This document shows positions 8,270 to 19,057 of a stretch of DNA of 64,000 nucleotides, piece by piece. Position 1 is the first letter of the stretch. Every line of letters begins with the position of its first letter. Source of the stretch: Pseudomonadales bacterium (GTDB taxonomy: Bacteria; Pseudomonadota; Gammaproteobacteria; Pseudomonadales; Ketobacteraceae). The stretch is taken from contig PAPM01000023.1 of assembly GCA_002708905.1 (NCBI GenBank), positions 124,001 to 188,000 of the forward strand. The letters run 5' to 3'. Below the pieces are notes generated by a model. That model made no database searches, was not told the DNA's origin, and was given only the letters and a program-made list of their open reading frames with translations. A program made the translations under genes and the position numbers.

Positions 8270-10183
8270 ATGTTTACCGAAATACCGCTCAAACGCCCCG
8301 CGACCCCTTTGCTGGACCTGATCGACAGCCCGGCCCAGCTGCGCCAGCTGGATCTGGATCTGCTGCCCCAGCTGGCGGAGGAAGTACGGCACTATATGAT
8401 GTATGCCGTGGGTAAAACCGGGGGACATTTCGGTGCCGGAATGGGCGTGGTGGAACTGACCATCGCCCTGCACTTCGTGTTCAACACCCCGGAAGACAAA
8501 CTGGTGTGGGATGTGGGCCACCAGACCTACCCTCACAAGATTCTCACTGGACGCCGTGATGCCATGTTAAGCCTGCGTCAGCGCGGTGGTCTGTCCGGCT
8601 TTCCCAAACGCAGTGAGAGTGAATACGACAGCTTTGGTGTAGGCCACTCCAGCACCTCGATCAGCGCAGCCCTGGGTATGGCCCTGGCCAGTCGGGCCCA
8701 GGGCCGGAGAAACCAGAACATTGCGATTATCGGTGACGGTGCCCTCACCGCCGGCATGGCGTTTGAAGCACTCAATCACGCCAGCCACACCAAAGCCAAT
8801 ATGATTGTCATACTCAATGACAACGAGATGTCCATATCCGAAAACGTGGGTGGGCTATCCAACTATTTGTCCCGGGTCTGGGCCAGCCGCACCTACAATG
8901 CCCTGCGTGAAGGTGGCAAAAAAGTGCTGGAAAACATGCCCAGTGCCATGGAGTTTGTCCGCCGTACCGAAGAACATATGAAAGGCCTGGTGTCTCCGGG
9001 AACGTTGTTTGAGGAACTGGGCTTCAACTATATCGGCCCCATCGACGGTCACAATCTGGATAAACTGGTGACCTATCTTGGCAAACTCAAAGAAATCCCG
9101 GGACCACACCTGCTACACGTATTCACCCGTAAAGGCCGCGGTTTCTATCCAGCCGAACAGGACCCTATCGGCTATCACGCCCTGTCGAAAATCGAACCCA
9201 AGCCACCGGTTAAAACCGCAGATCCCAAACCAAAATTACCGAAATACAGCGACGTGTTCGGACAGTGGCTGTGTGATATGGCGGAGCAGGACAAACGCCT
9301 GGTCGGCATCACCCCGGCCATGCGGGAAGGCTCCGGCATGGTGGAATTTTCCAAGCGGTTCCCGGATCAATACGAGGATGTGGCCATTGCCGAACAGCAC
9401 GCCGTGACCCTGGCAGCCGGCCTGGCCTGTGAAGGACAAAAACCGGTGGTGGCCATTTACTCCACCTTCCTGCAGCGCGCCTACGATCAACTGGTGCATG
9501 ACGTTGCTCTGCAAAACCTGGATGTGACGTTCGGAATCGATCGGGCCGGTCTGGTGGGTGAAGATGGTCCGACCCATGCTGGAGCCTATGACCTCAGCTA
9601 CATGCGTTGCATTCCCAACATGGTGATCATGGCCCCGGCGGACGAAAATGAATGTCGCCAGATGTTGTACACCGGCTACCAGCACCCGGGCCCAGCCGCC
9701 ATACGTTATCCCCGCGGCACTGGGCCGGGCGTACAAATACAGCACACCATGACCGCTCTTCCCCTGGGTAAAGGCCGCATGATCCGGGAAGGCAACAGCC
9801 TGGCTATTTTATCGTTCGGCAGCCTGTTGACCGCCTGTCGCTCCGTGGCGGATCACCTGGGAGCGACGCTGGCCGACATGCGATTTGTGAAACCCATCGA
9901 CGAAGCGCTGATTCTGCAACTGGCGGACAGCCACGAGCTGTTGGTTACGGTGGAAGAGAATGCGGTTCAGGGCGGGGCGGGGTCTGCAGTACATGAAGTG
10001 CTGGCCAGACACGGCATCGTCATGCCGGTATTGAACCTGGGTATTCCTGACACCTACATTGAACACGGCAAACCGGCAGAAATGATCGCCCAGTGCGGAC
10101 TGGATGCGGAGGGAATTGAGCAATCCATCCGTGACCGCCTGCAGCAGCTGGCCAAGACCAAAATCAAAAAAGACGCGGTCTAG
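8270..10183 (+). CDS. dxs: 1-deoxy-D-xylulose-5-phosphate synthase
   Basis: 637 residues from the ATG at 8270 ([19 protein letters not shown]); a TTG directly before it is less likely. DXS is the thiamine-diphosphate enzyme that condenses pyruvate with glyceraldehyde 3-phosphate, the first step of the MEP isoprenoid route. The TPP-binding region [19 protein letters not shown]...[10 protein letters not shown] (GDG-N30-N) lies about residues 150-185, and the transketolase-like central and C-terminal domains follow ([37 protein letters not shown]). With ispA it places two isoprenoid enzymes in one operon. It ends 30 bases from a convergent gene. Confidence 0.97.
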   Translation: MFTEIPLKRPATPLLDLIDSPAQLRQLDLDLLPQLAEEVRHYMMYAVGKTGGHFGAGMGVVELTIALHFVFNTPEDKLVWDVGHQTYPHKILTGRRDAMLSLRQRGGLSGFPKRSESEYDSFGVGHSSTSISAALGMALASRAQGRRNQNIAIIGDGALTAGMAFEALNHASHTKANMIVILNDNEMSISENVGGLSNYLSRVWASRTYNALREGGKKVLENMPSAMEFVRRTEEHMKGLVSPGTLFEELGFNYIGPIDGHNLDKLVTYLGKLKEIPGPHLLHVFTRKGRGFYPAEQDPIGYHALSKIEPKPPVKTADPKPKLPKYSDVFGQWLCDMAEQDKRLVGITPAMREGSGMVEFSKRFPDQYEDVAIAEQHAVTLAAGLACEGQKPVVAIYSTFLQRAYDQLVHDVALQNLDVTFGIDRAGLVGEDGPTHAGAYDLSYMRCIPNMVIMAPADENECRQMLYTGYQHPGPAAIRYPRGTGPGVQIQHTMTALPLGKGRMIREGNSLAILSFGSLLTACRSVADHLGATLADMRFVKPIDEALILQLADSHELLVTVEENAVQGGAGSAVHEVLARHGIVMPVLNLGIPDTYIEHGKPAEMIAQCGLDAEGIEQSIRDRLQQLAKTKIKKDAV

Positions 10184-10213
10184 GCTCCGACAAAACAGTA
10201 GGCACTGAAGCAA

Positions 10214-13200
10214 TTAGCCGAGCTGCAATTCGTCCAACACGGCAACGGCATCCGCAAACCTGAGATCTTCCATCGCATCGTTCAGTACAGCAATCTTCTG
10301 TGCACCCAATCGCTTGGTAAGCTCTGGGGTCAGATCCACAAACAACTCAACCGCCTCGATATTGGAATGATTGAGCCGGTCACGTAATTTTTCCAGAGCC
10401 TGGCCAAAGGCGCTTTGATCCATCATCGGCGCGGTTTCAGCCTGGCCCCCTGTGCCTGCCTCAGTATTGCGGTAGTGCTGCAGCCATGTGCTCGCCACCT
10501 GCACCATCTCGGCCAGGGCCTTTTGAAAGTCGGAAAGCAGTACTCCCCAATCCTCCACCTGATTTTGCTTGATGGCCTGCTCCAGGGCCTGCGCACATTT
10601 CATCACCCGGTCCGCGCCGAAGTTACCCATGGTTCCCTTCAGGGTATGGAAATGCCGGGCGGCATCCTCCAACCGCTCCTCTTCCAGCAACTGCCGTCCT
10701 TCCTCGACCGGCCCCAAATCTTCGGTCACGATACGCTCGATCATGGCCACAATTTCTTTCTCGCGGGCAGGCTTACCGCGCACAAACGACATGATGCGAT
10801 CCGGGTTGAAGACCCCCTCCACGATCGGCGGCGCTGCCATGGGCGGGGCTTCTGCGGCTTCGCCTTCTTCCTGTGCTGCAGCTTTTTTCACTAACGGCAT
10901 GGGGGCGCGCTTGGGCACGTAACGGGAAATGGTGTCCAGCATGCTTGGAATATCCAAAGGCTTACCCACAAAATCATTCATGCCGCTATCAATACACTGC
11001 TTTCTTTCGAATGCCAAAACCCCTGCGGTCATAGCGATAATAGGCACGGTCAGCCCCAGTTCCTCGCGAATTTTCCGGGTGGCGGTAAAGCCATCCATCA
11101 CCGGCATCTGCACATCCATCAACACCGCATCATACAATTGCGGATCACCACAGGTTTGCAGGCGTTCTATGGCCTCAGCCCCGTTATTGACCACATCCAC
11201 GATAGCACCCACCTGTTCCAGGACACCGACAATGATCGTCTGGTTGGATGGAGTATCTTCCACCAATAGTAATCGAGCACCATCCAGGCGGGTCAGGCTC
11301 ACATTGTTGACGTTTATGCGTTTGGTAACCTTATCTGAGAAGCGCTGGCAGGCTTCATTGATTCCGTCCAGGAACACGGCTGCAGTGACCGGCTTGGACA
11401 AATTCACAATTTTACTTTGCTGGACGCTGATCTTGCGCAGTTCCTCACGACTCATATTCCCGATCAACTTCACATGAGGCAGCGGCACATTCAGTTCGCC
11501 CAACGTACCCGTTTGCTCCAGGTTTTGATTAAATACCAACACATCATAAGGCAGCGGTTGTTCCTGCAATCTCTGCTTCAATTCATCAATGGACCTTACC
11601 ACCTCGCAACGCCAGCCCCAGTGATCACACCAGGCTTTCAGGCCGGCTACCGACGCCGCGTTACAATCGGCCAGCAGCACGCGCTTGCCCGCTTCGGGTG
11701 GCGGATCTGCGGCGCCGGCATCCGGATCCACATCCAACAGCAAACTGATCTGGAATTCAGATCCAACACCGGGTGTACTGGTGACGCTAATATCACCCTG
11801 CATTAACTCCACCAGCTTTTTACAAATGGTCAAACCCAGTCCGGTGCCACCAAACCGCCGGGTGATCGAAGTGTCCGCCTGGGAAAACGCCCCAAACAAT
11901 CGAGCCTGCTGCTCAGCGTCCATGCCAATTCCGCTGTCTTTGACGATGATCAGCAATTCCACTTGCTGATCACGCCTGCGGGCGAGTGCAAAGCGCACCA
12001 CCACTTCCCCCTGCTCTGTAAATTTAATGGCATTTCCCGTGAGGTTAACCAGAATCTGTTGAAGACGCAGGGCGTCACCCACTAAACGGTTGGGAATGGC
12101 AGGGTCAACGGCAATCACCAGTTCAAGATTTTTTCTGGATGAAGTACCGGACATAATGGTCGCCAATGGTTCCACCACGTCGTTTAAATCAAAGGGCGCG
12201 TGACTCAGCTCCATTTTTCCGGCTTCAATCTTGGACACATCCAGCACATCGTTAAGCAACGCCAGCAGCGCTTTACCTGAAGCGGAAATCATTCCCACGT
12301 GATTGCTTTGGTTCTTGTCGAGGTTGGTGTAACTCAATAACTGGGCGGCGCCCAGCACAGCGTTCAGGGGGGTTCGAATTTCATGGCTCATATTGGCCAG
12401 GAATTCGGTCTTGGCCCGGTTCGCACTCTCGGCGGCATCCCGGGAGCGTTGCAGCGAGCGCTCTGCCTCTTTCTGTTCCGAGATGTCATACACGTTAACA
12501 ATGGTGTGTACCACGCCATTGAGCAGCAACGGACTGTACTCCAGCAGCGCCTCGAATTGTTTGCCATCGGTACGCACGGCGATCCAATCCTGTTCACTGT
12601 GTTCCAGCGCCGCATGTCCGGTGGTTTCATAGTGGGAGAAATCCGGCAAATACAGCGCTATGTTCCGCCCCAGCATGGTGTGATCACAGGCGAACATCTG
12701 ATGCGCGCGGGAGTTGGCATTGAGTACCACGCCTTCACTGTCAAGCACCAGCATGGCGCCCGGCGCCAACTCAAACAGTGACTCAAACTCGTCCCGCATC
12801 TGCTGCGCCAGTTTGATCTGTTGTTCGAGAACGTTGTGGGCGGCACGAATTTCCCGCTCGGCAATCTTCTGCTGCAGGATGTTGCGGGCGATACCCAGAT
12901 AGCCTGTTATTTCACCCAGTTCATTGCGTACCGCCGTCACAGTGAGGTTGACCGGAACACGACGACCGTCTTTGCGTATGTAGGTCCATTCTTTGGATAC
13001 GGCTCGCCCTGCCTTGGCCTGTGCCACGAACACCTCAAAGCCAGCCACAGGATAACCAAGTTTCTCCGTGAGTCGCAGGCCTTCCTGTACTACCTCTTCT
13101 TCATCATGGAACACCGCCGGAGTGCACAGCCCTACCATTTCTTCCCGCGAATAGCCGAGCAATCGTTCTGCACCGGCGCTGAATACTTCGATTACGCCTT

Positions 13201-14527
13201 CTTTATCCACTGCAATTATCGAGAATTCGCTGGCGGCTTCGATTATGGAGTTAAGCTTGTCTTCCGCGGTTTTTACCGCTCTCTGGGCGCTGACCAATTC
13301 GCTCACATCCCAGTTCAGACCCACCATGCGCACCGGCTCACCCAACTCATTGCGAATTACAATCCCCGCCGCCTGCAGAGAGCGGCAGGTACCATCGCTG
13401 CGCACCAAGCGGAACTCCGTTTTATAGTCTGCGGTGCCTTCCAGTGCACGTTCCAAAGAACCTTCGGCGTGGCCGACATCATCCGGATGCAAGCGCAGTC
13501 GCCACTGCTCCACAGGCAATGCAGGCTCATCCTCCGCCACCTCATAGAGCTGGCGCATACGGGAATCCCAATAAATTTCACCGCTTTTGATATTCCAGTC
13601 CCAGAGGGCCAGGTCGACCGAACGGGATGCCAGGTCCAGACGCTCCCCCAGAGTAGCCAGCTCCTTTTGCCGACGCCGGATCTCATCAATGGCCAAACCC
13701 AGGATCATGGGGCCGAAAACAACCGCCGCACTGGCGGCCCAAAGGCCACCGGCCTCACTGGCACTCAATAGACGCGGAAACGACCACCACCCCCAGGCCA
13801 ACCCGGCCCCTAACGCCAGAAACACCAGGTTGGCCAACACCGCCACCCGTAACATGCCATAGGAAAGGGCAATGGCCATCAGGGGGAGGGATAAATAGGC
13901 AAAAGGGTGATCTATGAGCTCAAGCACAACAAAGCTGATCATGAACAGCCCAACCAGCTGCGCGCCAAGTGAGAGCAGCAAGCGCGGCGTTCCAATGCGG
14001 CCAAAACCGTCCACCGTCAGGCGCAAGGATGGCAACAGCAGTAGCGCTGCACCGATAATTTCTCCCAACCACCAATCAATGAGCGCGGAAGACCAGTTCG
14101 AGGATTCGGTAAACCACATAACAGTTGCACCCAGCAGCGCCGACACCGGAGCGGCCAGGAATACGTAGCCGAAAATCAGATAGGAGGAATCACGTACGGT
14201 GAGATGATCACGCAGCAACGCCTGGACCAGGCGCACCGCCAATATCACTCCCAGCAACCGGGCCAGGGAACATCCGAGAATGCAGAGTAGCGAACCGCCG
14301 TACAACCAGGCAACAAAGCTGTTGGCGAGAAATAAGGCTAAATACAGCGGGGTTCGATGCCGGGGAGCACAACCCCAGATCCAGGCAACCGCAACACTGG
14401 CCGGCAGCCAAAGGAGCGCAATGCAGGTACCGACTCCGGCGACGCCATAGGAAAAAACCGCCAGCAACGCATAGATTGCCGCCAACGCGCACGAATTCAA
14501 CATCCCATTGGATCTAATCTGATTCAC
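10214..14527 (-). CDS. Hybrid sensor histidine kinase: MASE1-PAS3-HisKA-HATPase-REC-REC-Hpt
   Basis: 1437 residues. Residues 1-290 form a MASE1-like integral membrane sensor with about eight helices. Three PAS domains follow (about 300-415, 430-545, 575-690). The HisKA phospho-acceptor is His715 in NMSHEIRTPLNAVLG; the ATPase has N-box NAIKF, DSGIGMD and GTGLGL. The first receiver (about 940-1065) is degenerate: where the phospho-Asp should be, VLVFNQNLE has Asn1000. The second receiver is intact with Asp1138 in VLMDVQMPVMDG. The Hpt domain carries His1294 in HFHTLKGTMGNFG. This is a BarA/GacS-like phosphorelay layout but with a different sensor. The adjacent REC-GGDEF gene (14626), same strand and 98 bases upstream, is a likely partner. 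The signal is unknown. Confidence 0.93.
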   Translation of the reverse strand: MNQIRSNGMLNSCALAAIYALLAVFSYGVAGVGTCIALLWLPASVAVAWIWGCAPRHRTPLYLALFLANSFVAWLYGGSLLCILGCSLARLLGVILAVRLVQALLRDHLTVRDSSYLIFGYVFLAAPVSALLGATVMWFTESSNWSSALIDWWLGEIIGAALLLLPSLRLTVDGFGRIGTPRLLLSLGAQLVGLFMISFVVLELIDHPFAYLSLPLMAIALSYGMLRVAVLANLVFLALGAGLAWGWWSFPRLLSASEAGGLWAASAAVVFGPMILGLAIDEIRRRQKELATLGERLDLASRSVDLALWDWNIKSGEIYWDSRMRQLYEVAEDEPALPVEQWRLRLHPDDVGHAEGSLERALEGTADYKTEFRLVRSDGTCRSLQAAGIVIRNELGEPVRMVGLNWDVSELVSAQRAVKTAEDKLNSIIEAASEFSIIAVDKEGVIEVFSAGAERLLGYSREEMVGLCTPAVFHDEEEVVQEGLRLTEKLGYPVAGFEVFVAQAKAGRAVSKEWTYIRKDGRRVPVNLTVTAVRNELGEITGYLGIARNILQQKIAEREIRAAHNVLEQQIKLAQQMRDEFESLFELAPGAMLVLDSEGVVLNANSRAHQMFACDHTMLGRNIALYLPDFSHYETTGHAALEHSEQDWIAVRTDGKQFEALLEYSPLLLNGVVHTIVNVYDISEQKEAERSLQRSRDAAESANRAKTEFLANMSHEIRTPLNAVLGAAQLLSYTNLDKNQSNHVGMISASGKALLALLNDVLDVSKIEAGKMELSHAPFDLNDVVEPLATIMSGTSSRKNLELVIAVDPAIPNRLVGDALRLQQILVNLTGNAIKFTEQGEVVVRFALARRRDQQVELLIIVKDSGIGMDAEQQARLFGAFSQADTSITRRFGGTGLGLTICKKLVELMQGDISVTSTPGVGSEFQISLLLDVDPDAGAADPPPEAGKRVLLADCNAASVAGLKAWCDHWGWRCEVVRSIDELKQRLQEQPLPYDVLVFNQNLEQTGTLGELNVPLPHVKLIGNMSREELRKISVQQSKIVNLSKPVTAAVFLDGINEACQRFSDKVTKRINVNNVSLTRLDGARLLLVEDTPSNQTIIVGVLEQVGAIVDVVNNGAEAIERLQTCGDPQLYDAVLMDVQMPVMDGFTATRKIREELGLTVPIIAMTAGVLAFERKQCIDSGMNDFVGKPLDIPSMLDTISRYVPKRAPMPLVKKAAAQEEGEAAEAPPMAAPPIVEGVFNPDRIMSFVRGKPAREKEIVAMIERIVTEDLGPVEEGRQLLEEERLEDAARHFHTLKGTMGNFGADRVMKCAQALEQAIKQNQVEDWGVLLSDFQKALAEMVQVASTWLQHYRNTEAGTGGQAETAPMMDQSAFGQALEKLRDRLNHSNIEAVELFVDLTPELTKRLGAQKIAVLNDAMEDLRFADAVAVLDELQLG

Positions 14528-14625
14528 TCAGACTCCAAAATCCCACATTACCTATGCTTGGTTGCCCTTATTCCCTAAGCTGCAACCTACCACGGCAGCA
14601 ACACGCCCTGTCACTACGATGGTAG

Positions 14626-15582
14626 TTAATCGAGAGGTTTGTCTGCCACCACTGAATGGTTGCGACCATTTGCCTTGGCTTGATATAAAGCCTTATCAGC
14701 AAGACCCAGCAACTGCGCCGGAGCAACTTGAACACTGGGTATGGTGCTTGCGAGCCCCACACTGATTGTGACACATTCCGACACCTGAGACTTGGCGTGC
14801 GGGCGTTCAAGATTTCTGATGTGTTCGCACAACCAAGGACCGATTTTATGCAATTCATGCTGGTCCGTATACGGCAGTATGATGACAAACTCCTCCCCGC
14901 CATAGCGGGCCACCTGCTCGCCCGGGCGGCGCATCGCATCTCTCAAACTATGAGCAACAGCCCGCAGACACTCATCACCTTCCTGGTGCCCGTATTCATC
15001 GTTATAGGCTTTAAAAAAATCCACGTCCACCAGCGCCAACCCCAGGGGACTGCGCTGGCGCTGGTGACGCCGCCACTCCTGAACAAACAGCTCATCAAAG
15101 TAGCGTCGGTTGTAAATACCCGTCAACCCGTCCTGTTCCGCCAGCTTATGGAGCTCATCTGCCTGTTTTTTTACCAAAAGCTGGGTTTTGACGCGGGCCC
15201 GTACCAAAGGAGCATTGAGTGGTTTGGTGATAAAGTCCGCAGCGCCGGCTTCCAACGCGGCAACTTCATGTTCAACGGACTTGTGGGAGGTGACAATCAC
15301 GATGTTGCTGCTGCGGGTGGACGTATCGGCCTTCAGTTGGCGGCAGACCTCATAACCGTTCATACCCGGCATTTCCACATCCAACAGGATCAGATCGGGT
15401 TTGGTTTTCGTTGCCATGGCAATGCCGGTGGAACCTGAAGTGGCGAAGACAACTTCACCAAAATCACGCACCAACAAACTTAAAGCTTTGATACTCTTAG
15501 GATTATCATCAATGATCAGAATGACAGAGTCGGCAGGTGCAAGCGGCTTATCCGGATAGTTTTCTAGACTGTCAGCCTGCAT
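14626..15582 (-). CDS. Response regulator with GGDEF diguanylate cyclase domain
   Basis: 318 residues. An N-terminal receiver domain (about 18-135) has the acidic pair DD at 25-26, phospho-acceptor Asp68 in LILLDVEMPGMNGYE, and Lys120 in the FITKPLN loop. The GGDEF domain (about 150-315) contains DGLTGIYNRRYFD and the active site GGEEF at 228-232, so it should make cyclic di-GMP when phosphorylated (WspR-like layout). The inhibitory I-site position reads RPGE (219-222) rather than RxxD, suggesting altered product inhibition. It lies just upstream of the hybrid kinase gene in the same direction and is probably its output. The PilZ protein at 1717-2475 is a possible receptor. Confidence 0.93.
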   Translation of the reverse strand: MQADSLENYPDKPLAPADSVILIIDDNPKSIKALSLLVRDFGEVVFATSGSTGIAMATKTKPDLILLDVEMPGMNGYEVCRQLKADTSTRSSNIVIVTSHKSVEHEVAALEAGAADFITKPLNAPLVRARVKTQLLVKKQADELHKLAEQDGLTGIYNRRYFDELFVQEWRRHQRQRSPLGLALVDVDFFKAYNDEYGHQEGDECLRAVAHSLRDAMRRPGEQVARYGGEEFVIILPYTDQHELHKIGPWLCEHIRNLERPHAKSQVSECVTISVGLASTIPSVQVAPAQLLGLADKALYQAKANGRNHSVVADKPLD

Positions 15583-15746
15583 TTACTTCGCCCTATTCCC
15601 TTTGCTGAATAACATGGATGCAACGTCCAATGTACCAGTTTAAGAATAGCAAACGAATGCAGAAAAGACCGAATTCTGTGTGGAATCGCACCGGCGCACA
15701 GGCCATCCCGCTCAAAATGACCCATGCACCGGGGATTCAACCCGTT

Positions 15747-17321
15747 TTAAGCAGCGTTGGTCTGCTCGTCTGATACCGATGAACGAATCAGGTAATCAAA
15801 AGCTCCCAATGAAGCCTTGGCACCCTCGCCCATAGCAATAATGATCTGCTTGTAGGGTACGGTGGTCACGTCACCGGCCGCAAATACACAGGGTGCTGAG
15901 GTTTGGCCCCGCTCATCCACCACCACTTCACCCCGGGGTGACAGTTCGATGGCTTCCCTGGCCCAGGCACTGTTGGGTACCAGGCCGATTTGAACGAAGA
16001 TCCCTTCCAGCTCCACCTTATGCATTTCACCGGTGGTACGATCCTCATAATCCAGCCCGATCACCTTGTTGCCGTCCCCGTGCACTTCCTTGGTCAGGGC
16101 AGAAACAATAATGGTGACATTAGGCAGGCTGTTCAGTTTTTTCTGCAGCACGGCGTCCGCCCGCAGCTTGTTATCAAACTCGATCAGGGTAACGTGGGAC
16201 ACGATGCCCGCCAGATCGATTGCTGCTTCCACCCCGGAGTTGCCGCCGCCGATAACCGCCACGCGCTTGCCCTTGAACAGGGGGCCGTCGCAGTGGGGGC
16301 AGTAGGCTACGCCTTTGCCGCGGTATTCCTTTTCGCCGGGAACATTCATTTCCCGCCAGCTGGCTCCGGTAGCAATCAATAACGCCTTACTCTTCAATTT
16401 AGCACCGTTTTCCAAAGTCACTTCGGCAATGCCGTCCGCGCGCAGGCCAACCGCTCTTTGGTTGGTTATGATGTCCACATCGTAGCTGCGCACGTGCTCT
16501 TCAAGCTGCGCCACCAGCTGGGGACCTTGTGTTTCCTTCACGGAAATAAAGTTCTCAATGGCCAGAGTATCCATGACCTGACCACCAAAACGGTCCGCCA
16601 CGATGCCGGTACGTATGCCTTTACGGGCAGCATAGATTGCGGCAGAAGCTCCAGAAGGGCCACCGCCCACCACCAGCAGGTCAAACATTTCTTTCTTGCT
16701 TAATTCGGCCGCTTGACGCTTGGCCGCGCCGGTGTCGGCTTTATTCAGAATTTCTTCCAGGGTCATGCGGCCAGCACCGAATTCCTCACCATTGAGGAAC
16801 ACAGTGGGCACAGCCATCACGCCGCGGCTTTCAACCTCGTCCTGAAACAATCCCCCGTCAATCATGGTGTGCTTGACGTTGGGATTGAGCGCCGCCATCA
16901 AATTCAGGGCTTGCACCACCACCGGACAGTTGTGGCAGGACAGGGAAATAAAGGTTTCGAATTCATACTCACCTTCCAGCTGAGCGGCTTGTTCCAGCAA
17001 CTTCACGTCTTCTTTGGGGGGGTGACCGCCCACGTGCAGCAGCGCCAGCACCAGCGAGGTGAATTCATGCCCCATGGGCAGTCCGGCAAAGCGGACGGAG
17101 ATGTCCTCTCCCGGGCGGTTCACACGAAACGAAGGCTTGCGCTCGGCATCATTACGCACTTCCTTCAAAGTAATCTTGTCACTCAGGGCAGCAACGTCAT
17201 TCAGCAATGCCAGCATCTCATTGGACTTATCCGAATCGTCCAGCGATGCGACCAGCTCGATATCCTTTTTCAGGTTAGTGAGATAAGTTTTGAGTTGCTC
17301 TTTGAGGTTTGCTTCTAACAT
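15747..17321 (-). CDS. ahpF: Alkyl hydroperoxide reductase subunit F
   Basis: 524 residues, normal AhpF length. It is an FAD flavoprotein that passes electrons from NADH to AhpC. The N-terminal domain carries the redox pair SCHNCPVV (around residue 130); the C-terminal thioredoxin-reductase-like half has the FAD site [19 protein letters not shown], the CxxC pair [14 protein letters not shown] and the NAD site [24 protein letters not shown] precedes the ATG at 17319-17321. It is downstream of ahpC, separated by 101 bases with a strong hairpin. Confidence 0.97.
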   Translation of the reverse strand: MLEANLKEQLKTYLTNLKKDIELVASLDDSDKSNEMLALLNDVAALSDKITLKEVRNDAERKPSFRVNRPGEDISVRFAGLPMGHEFTSLVLALLHVGGHPPKEDVKLLEQAAQLEGEYEFETFISLSCHNCPVVVQALNLMAALNPNVKHTMIDGGLFQDEVESRGVMAVPTVFLNGEEFGAGRMTLEEILNKADTGAAKRQAAELSKKEMFDLLVVGGGPSGASAAIYAARKGIRTGIVADRFGGQVMDTLAIENFISVKETQGPQLVAQLEEHVRSYDVDIITNQRAVGLRADGIAEVTLENGAKLKSKALLIATGASWREMNVPGEKEYRGKGVAYCPHCDGPLFKGKRVAVIGGGNSGVEAAIDLAGIVSHVTLIEFDNKLRADAVLQKKLNSLPNVTIIVSALTKEVHGDGNKVIGLDYEDRTTGEMHKVELEGIFVQIGLVPNSAWAREAIELSPRGEVVVDERGQTSAPCVFAAGDVTTVPYKQIIIAMGEGAKASLGAFDYLIRSSVSDEQTNAA

Positions 17322-17376
17322 TGTTCCACCTGACTACGTCTGAACAGTAAGTAACTTTTCACTTGCCGCATCGCCT

Positions 17377-17403
17377 GCCGGAGGGAGCGAACTCCCTTCC
17401 GGC
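17377..17403 (-). terminator. Hairpin between ahpC and ahpF
   Basis: On the minus strand GCCGGAAGGGAG and CTCCCTCCGGC form an 11-bp stem with one bulged A and a TTCG tetraloop, a very stable RNA hairpin. It starts ~20 bases after the ahpC stop. No T-run follows, so it may be a partial terminator or a stabilising element that raises ahpC over ahpF. Confidence 0.6.
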
Positions 17404-17422
17404 CGGTTTTGCTCGGGATAGC

Positions 17423-17986
17423 TTAGATTTTGCCAACCAGGTCGAGAGAAGGCGCCAGGGTAGCATCACCTTCTTTCCACTTGGCAGGACATACTTCACC
17501 TGGGTGAGAAGCAACGTATTGAGCTGCTTTCACTTTACGCATCAGGTCGTCTGCGTCACGGCCGATACCTTCTGCGGTGATTTCCATGGCCTGAATGATG
17601 CCTTGCGGATCAACCAGGAAAGTAGCACGGTCAGCCAGGCCTTGGCCTTCACGCATTACACCAAAGTTGTTGGTGATGGTGCCGCTCTGGTCACCCAGCA
17701 TGTAGTACTTGATCTTGGCAATGGTTTCAGAAGCATCGTGCCAGGCTTTGTGTACGAAGTGAGTGTCAGTGGACACAGAGTAAACTTCCACACCCAGCTT
17801 TTGCAGTTCTTCGTATTTGTCCGCAACATCACCCAGCTCAGTGGGGCAAACAAAGGTGAAGTCAGCTGGATAGAAGAAGAAGATTGCCCACTTGCCTTTT
17901 ACGTCGGTATCGGAAACTTCAACGAACTCGCCGTCTTTGAAAGCCATAGTGGTGAACGGTTTGATTTCAGTATTGATCTGGGCCAT
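17423..17986 (-). CDS. ahpC: Alkyl hydroperoxide reductase subunit C (peroxiredoxin)
   Basis: 187 residues, a typical 2-Cys AhpC/Prx1 peroxiredoxin of the cytoplasm. It reduces H2O2, organic peroxides and peroxynitrite. The peroxidatic Cys is in [11 protein letters not shown] (around residue 47) and the resolving Cys in GEVCPAKW (around 165). AhpF regenerates it. A GAGC-type ribosome site (AGGAGC) lies 3 bases before the ATG. The upstream region holds a plausible promoter and a perfect inverted repeat. Confidence 0.98.
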   Translation of the reverse strand: MAQINTEIKPFTTMAFKDGEFVEVSDTDVKGKWAIFFFYPADFTFVCPTELGDVADKYEELQKLGVEVYSVSTDTHFVHKAWHDASETIAKIKYYMLGDQSGTITNNFGVMREGQGLADRATFLVDPQGIIQAMEITAEGIGRDADDLMRKVKAAQYVASHPGEVCPAKWKEGDATLAPSLDLVGKI

Positions 17987-18026
17987 GTTTGCTCCTAGTT
18001 AGGTCAGTTGTCTATCTCGTGGTGGT

Positions 18027-18054
18027 ATAATAAGGTTTCACCAATCATATACAA
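18027..18054 (-). promoter_or_regulatory. Candidate ahpC promoter
   Basis: Read on the minus strand, TTGTAT (18054-18049) and TATTAT (18032-18027) form -35 and -10 boxes with a 16-base spacer, 40 bases before the ahpC start. The -35 box overlaps the inner end of the proximal arm of the 10-bp palindrome at 18042-18077. Confidence 0.5.
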
Positions 18055-18077
18055 AATTGATTGTTCCTATATGATTG
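18042..18077. promoter_or_regulatory. Inverted repeat upstream of ahpC, candidate operator
   Basis: CAATCATATA at 18042-18051 and TATATGATTG at 18068-18077 are perfect reverse complements, 26 bases centre to centre. They overlap and extend upstream of the candidate ahpC -35 box, the place where OxyR binds in other bacteria. The arms contain partial ATAG/CTAT elements but not the full OxyR consensus, so the regulator is open. Confidence 0.5.
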
Positions 18078-18171
18078 ATAAAATTTCCAAATCACCATTT
18101 CTGACTGAATAATAATCAAAACAATCAGGTATAGTGGTGAGCCGAGTATACCAATTTGGGAGTGTTTGCAC

Positions 18172-19050
18172 ATGAAACCCGTTGTTTTTGGCATCTTGAT
18201 GACATTGCTGGCCTGCGTCGGACTGGGCTGGCTGTGGTATTCCCAACAAACCAACCGGCCTGAACCTGTGCCCGCTGTGGCAAATCAGACAGCCGCCCCT
18301 GAACCGGAAAAACAGGTGCACCCCATAATACGGGATCTCCCCCCCACTGGAGCCACTCCCAAACCAAACACGGATGCGACACCAACCCCATCGGTTGCAT
18401 CTACCGTAACGCAACTGGTGCCGGCCCCCACTGACCTCGGTCAAAGTGATACCCAAACCCGCGCGGCCGTGAAGGATCTTGCCAAACAAAAGGACCTTGC
18501 CAAATCAAATGAAAACAACACAGACCTTTTGCAGTGGCTGACACCGAAAGAGCAGATTCGAAAATGGGTGCTGTTGGTGGATAACGTGGCGATGGGAAAA
18601 GTGCCGGTAAAAAACCGGCCATTGGAATTTGCCATGCCGTCGTTCCGTGTGAGTGGTGCGGAAAACCAACCGATACTGGCAGAAGCCAACTTCAACCGGT
18701 TGAATCCGATGGTGGACGCCTTCGTCGCGTTGAACCCGGATCTGTTGGCGCGCTACTACCGGGCCTGGGAGCCATTGTTACAGGAAGCCTACAGCGAGCT
18801 GGGGCAGCCCGGTTCATTCCGGGACCGACTGCTGGAAGCCATAGACAGGGTACTGGCTGTGCGCCCTCTGGAAAGCACTTCCATCGCGCTGAAACAACCG
18901 TCTGTTTACTACCGCTTTGCCGACCCTGAACTGGAAGCCGCCACCGATCTGGAAAAGCTACTGTGGCGAATGGGCCCCCGCAGCACGGTGCGAATCCAGA
19001 GCCAGCTGCGGGATATCAAACGGGCGTTGACGGTTAACAGTCCGAGTTGA
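18172..19050 (+). CDS. DUF3014 family membrane-anchored protein
   Basis: 292 residues from the ATG at 18172, with GGGAG at 18158-18162 before it. An N-terminal hydrophobic helix (VVFGILMTLLACVGLGWLWY) anchors the protein with the rest in the periplasm. A Pro/Thr/Ala-rich linker of about 90 residues leads to the conserved C-terminal domain (from about 115), with VLLVDNVAMGKVPVKNRPLEF and FNRLNPMVDAFVALNPDLLARYYRAWEPLLQEAY, which I recognise as DUF3014. The function of this family is not established. It is divergent from ahpC and convergent with the carboxylase gene. Confidence 0.75.
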   Translation: MKPVVFGILMTLLACVGLGWLWYSQQTNRPEPVPAVANQTAAPEPEKQVHPIIRDLPPTGATPKPNTDATPTPSVASTVTQLVPAPTDLGQSDTQTRAAVKDLAKQKDLAKSNENNTDLLQWLTPKEQIRKWVLLVDNVAMGKVPVKNRPLEFAMPSFRVSGAENQPILAEANFNRLNPMVDAFVALNPDLLARYYRAWEPLLQEAYSELGQPGSFRDRLLEAIDRVLAVRPLESTSIALKQPSVYYRFADPELEAATDLEKLLWRMGPRSTVRIQSQLRDIKRALTVNSPS

Positions 19051-19057
19051 CGGATTA

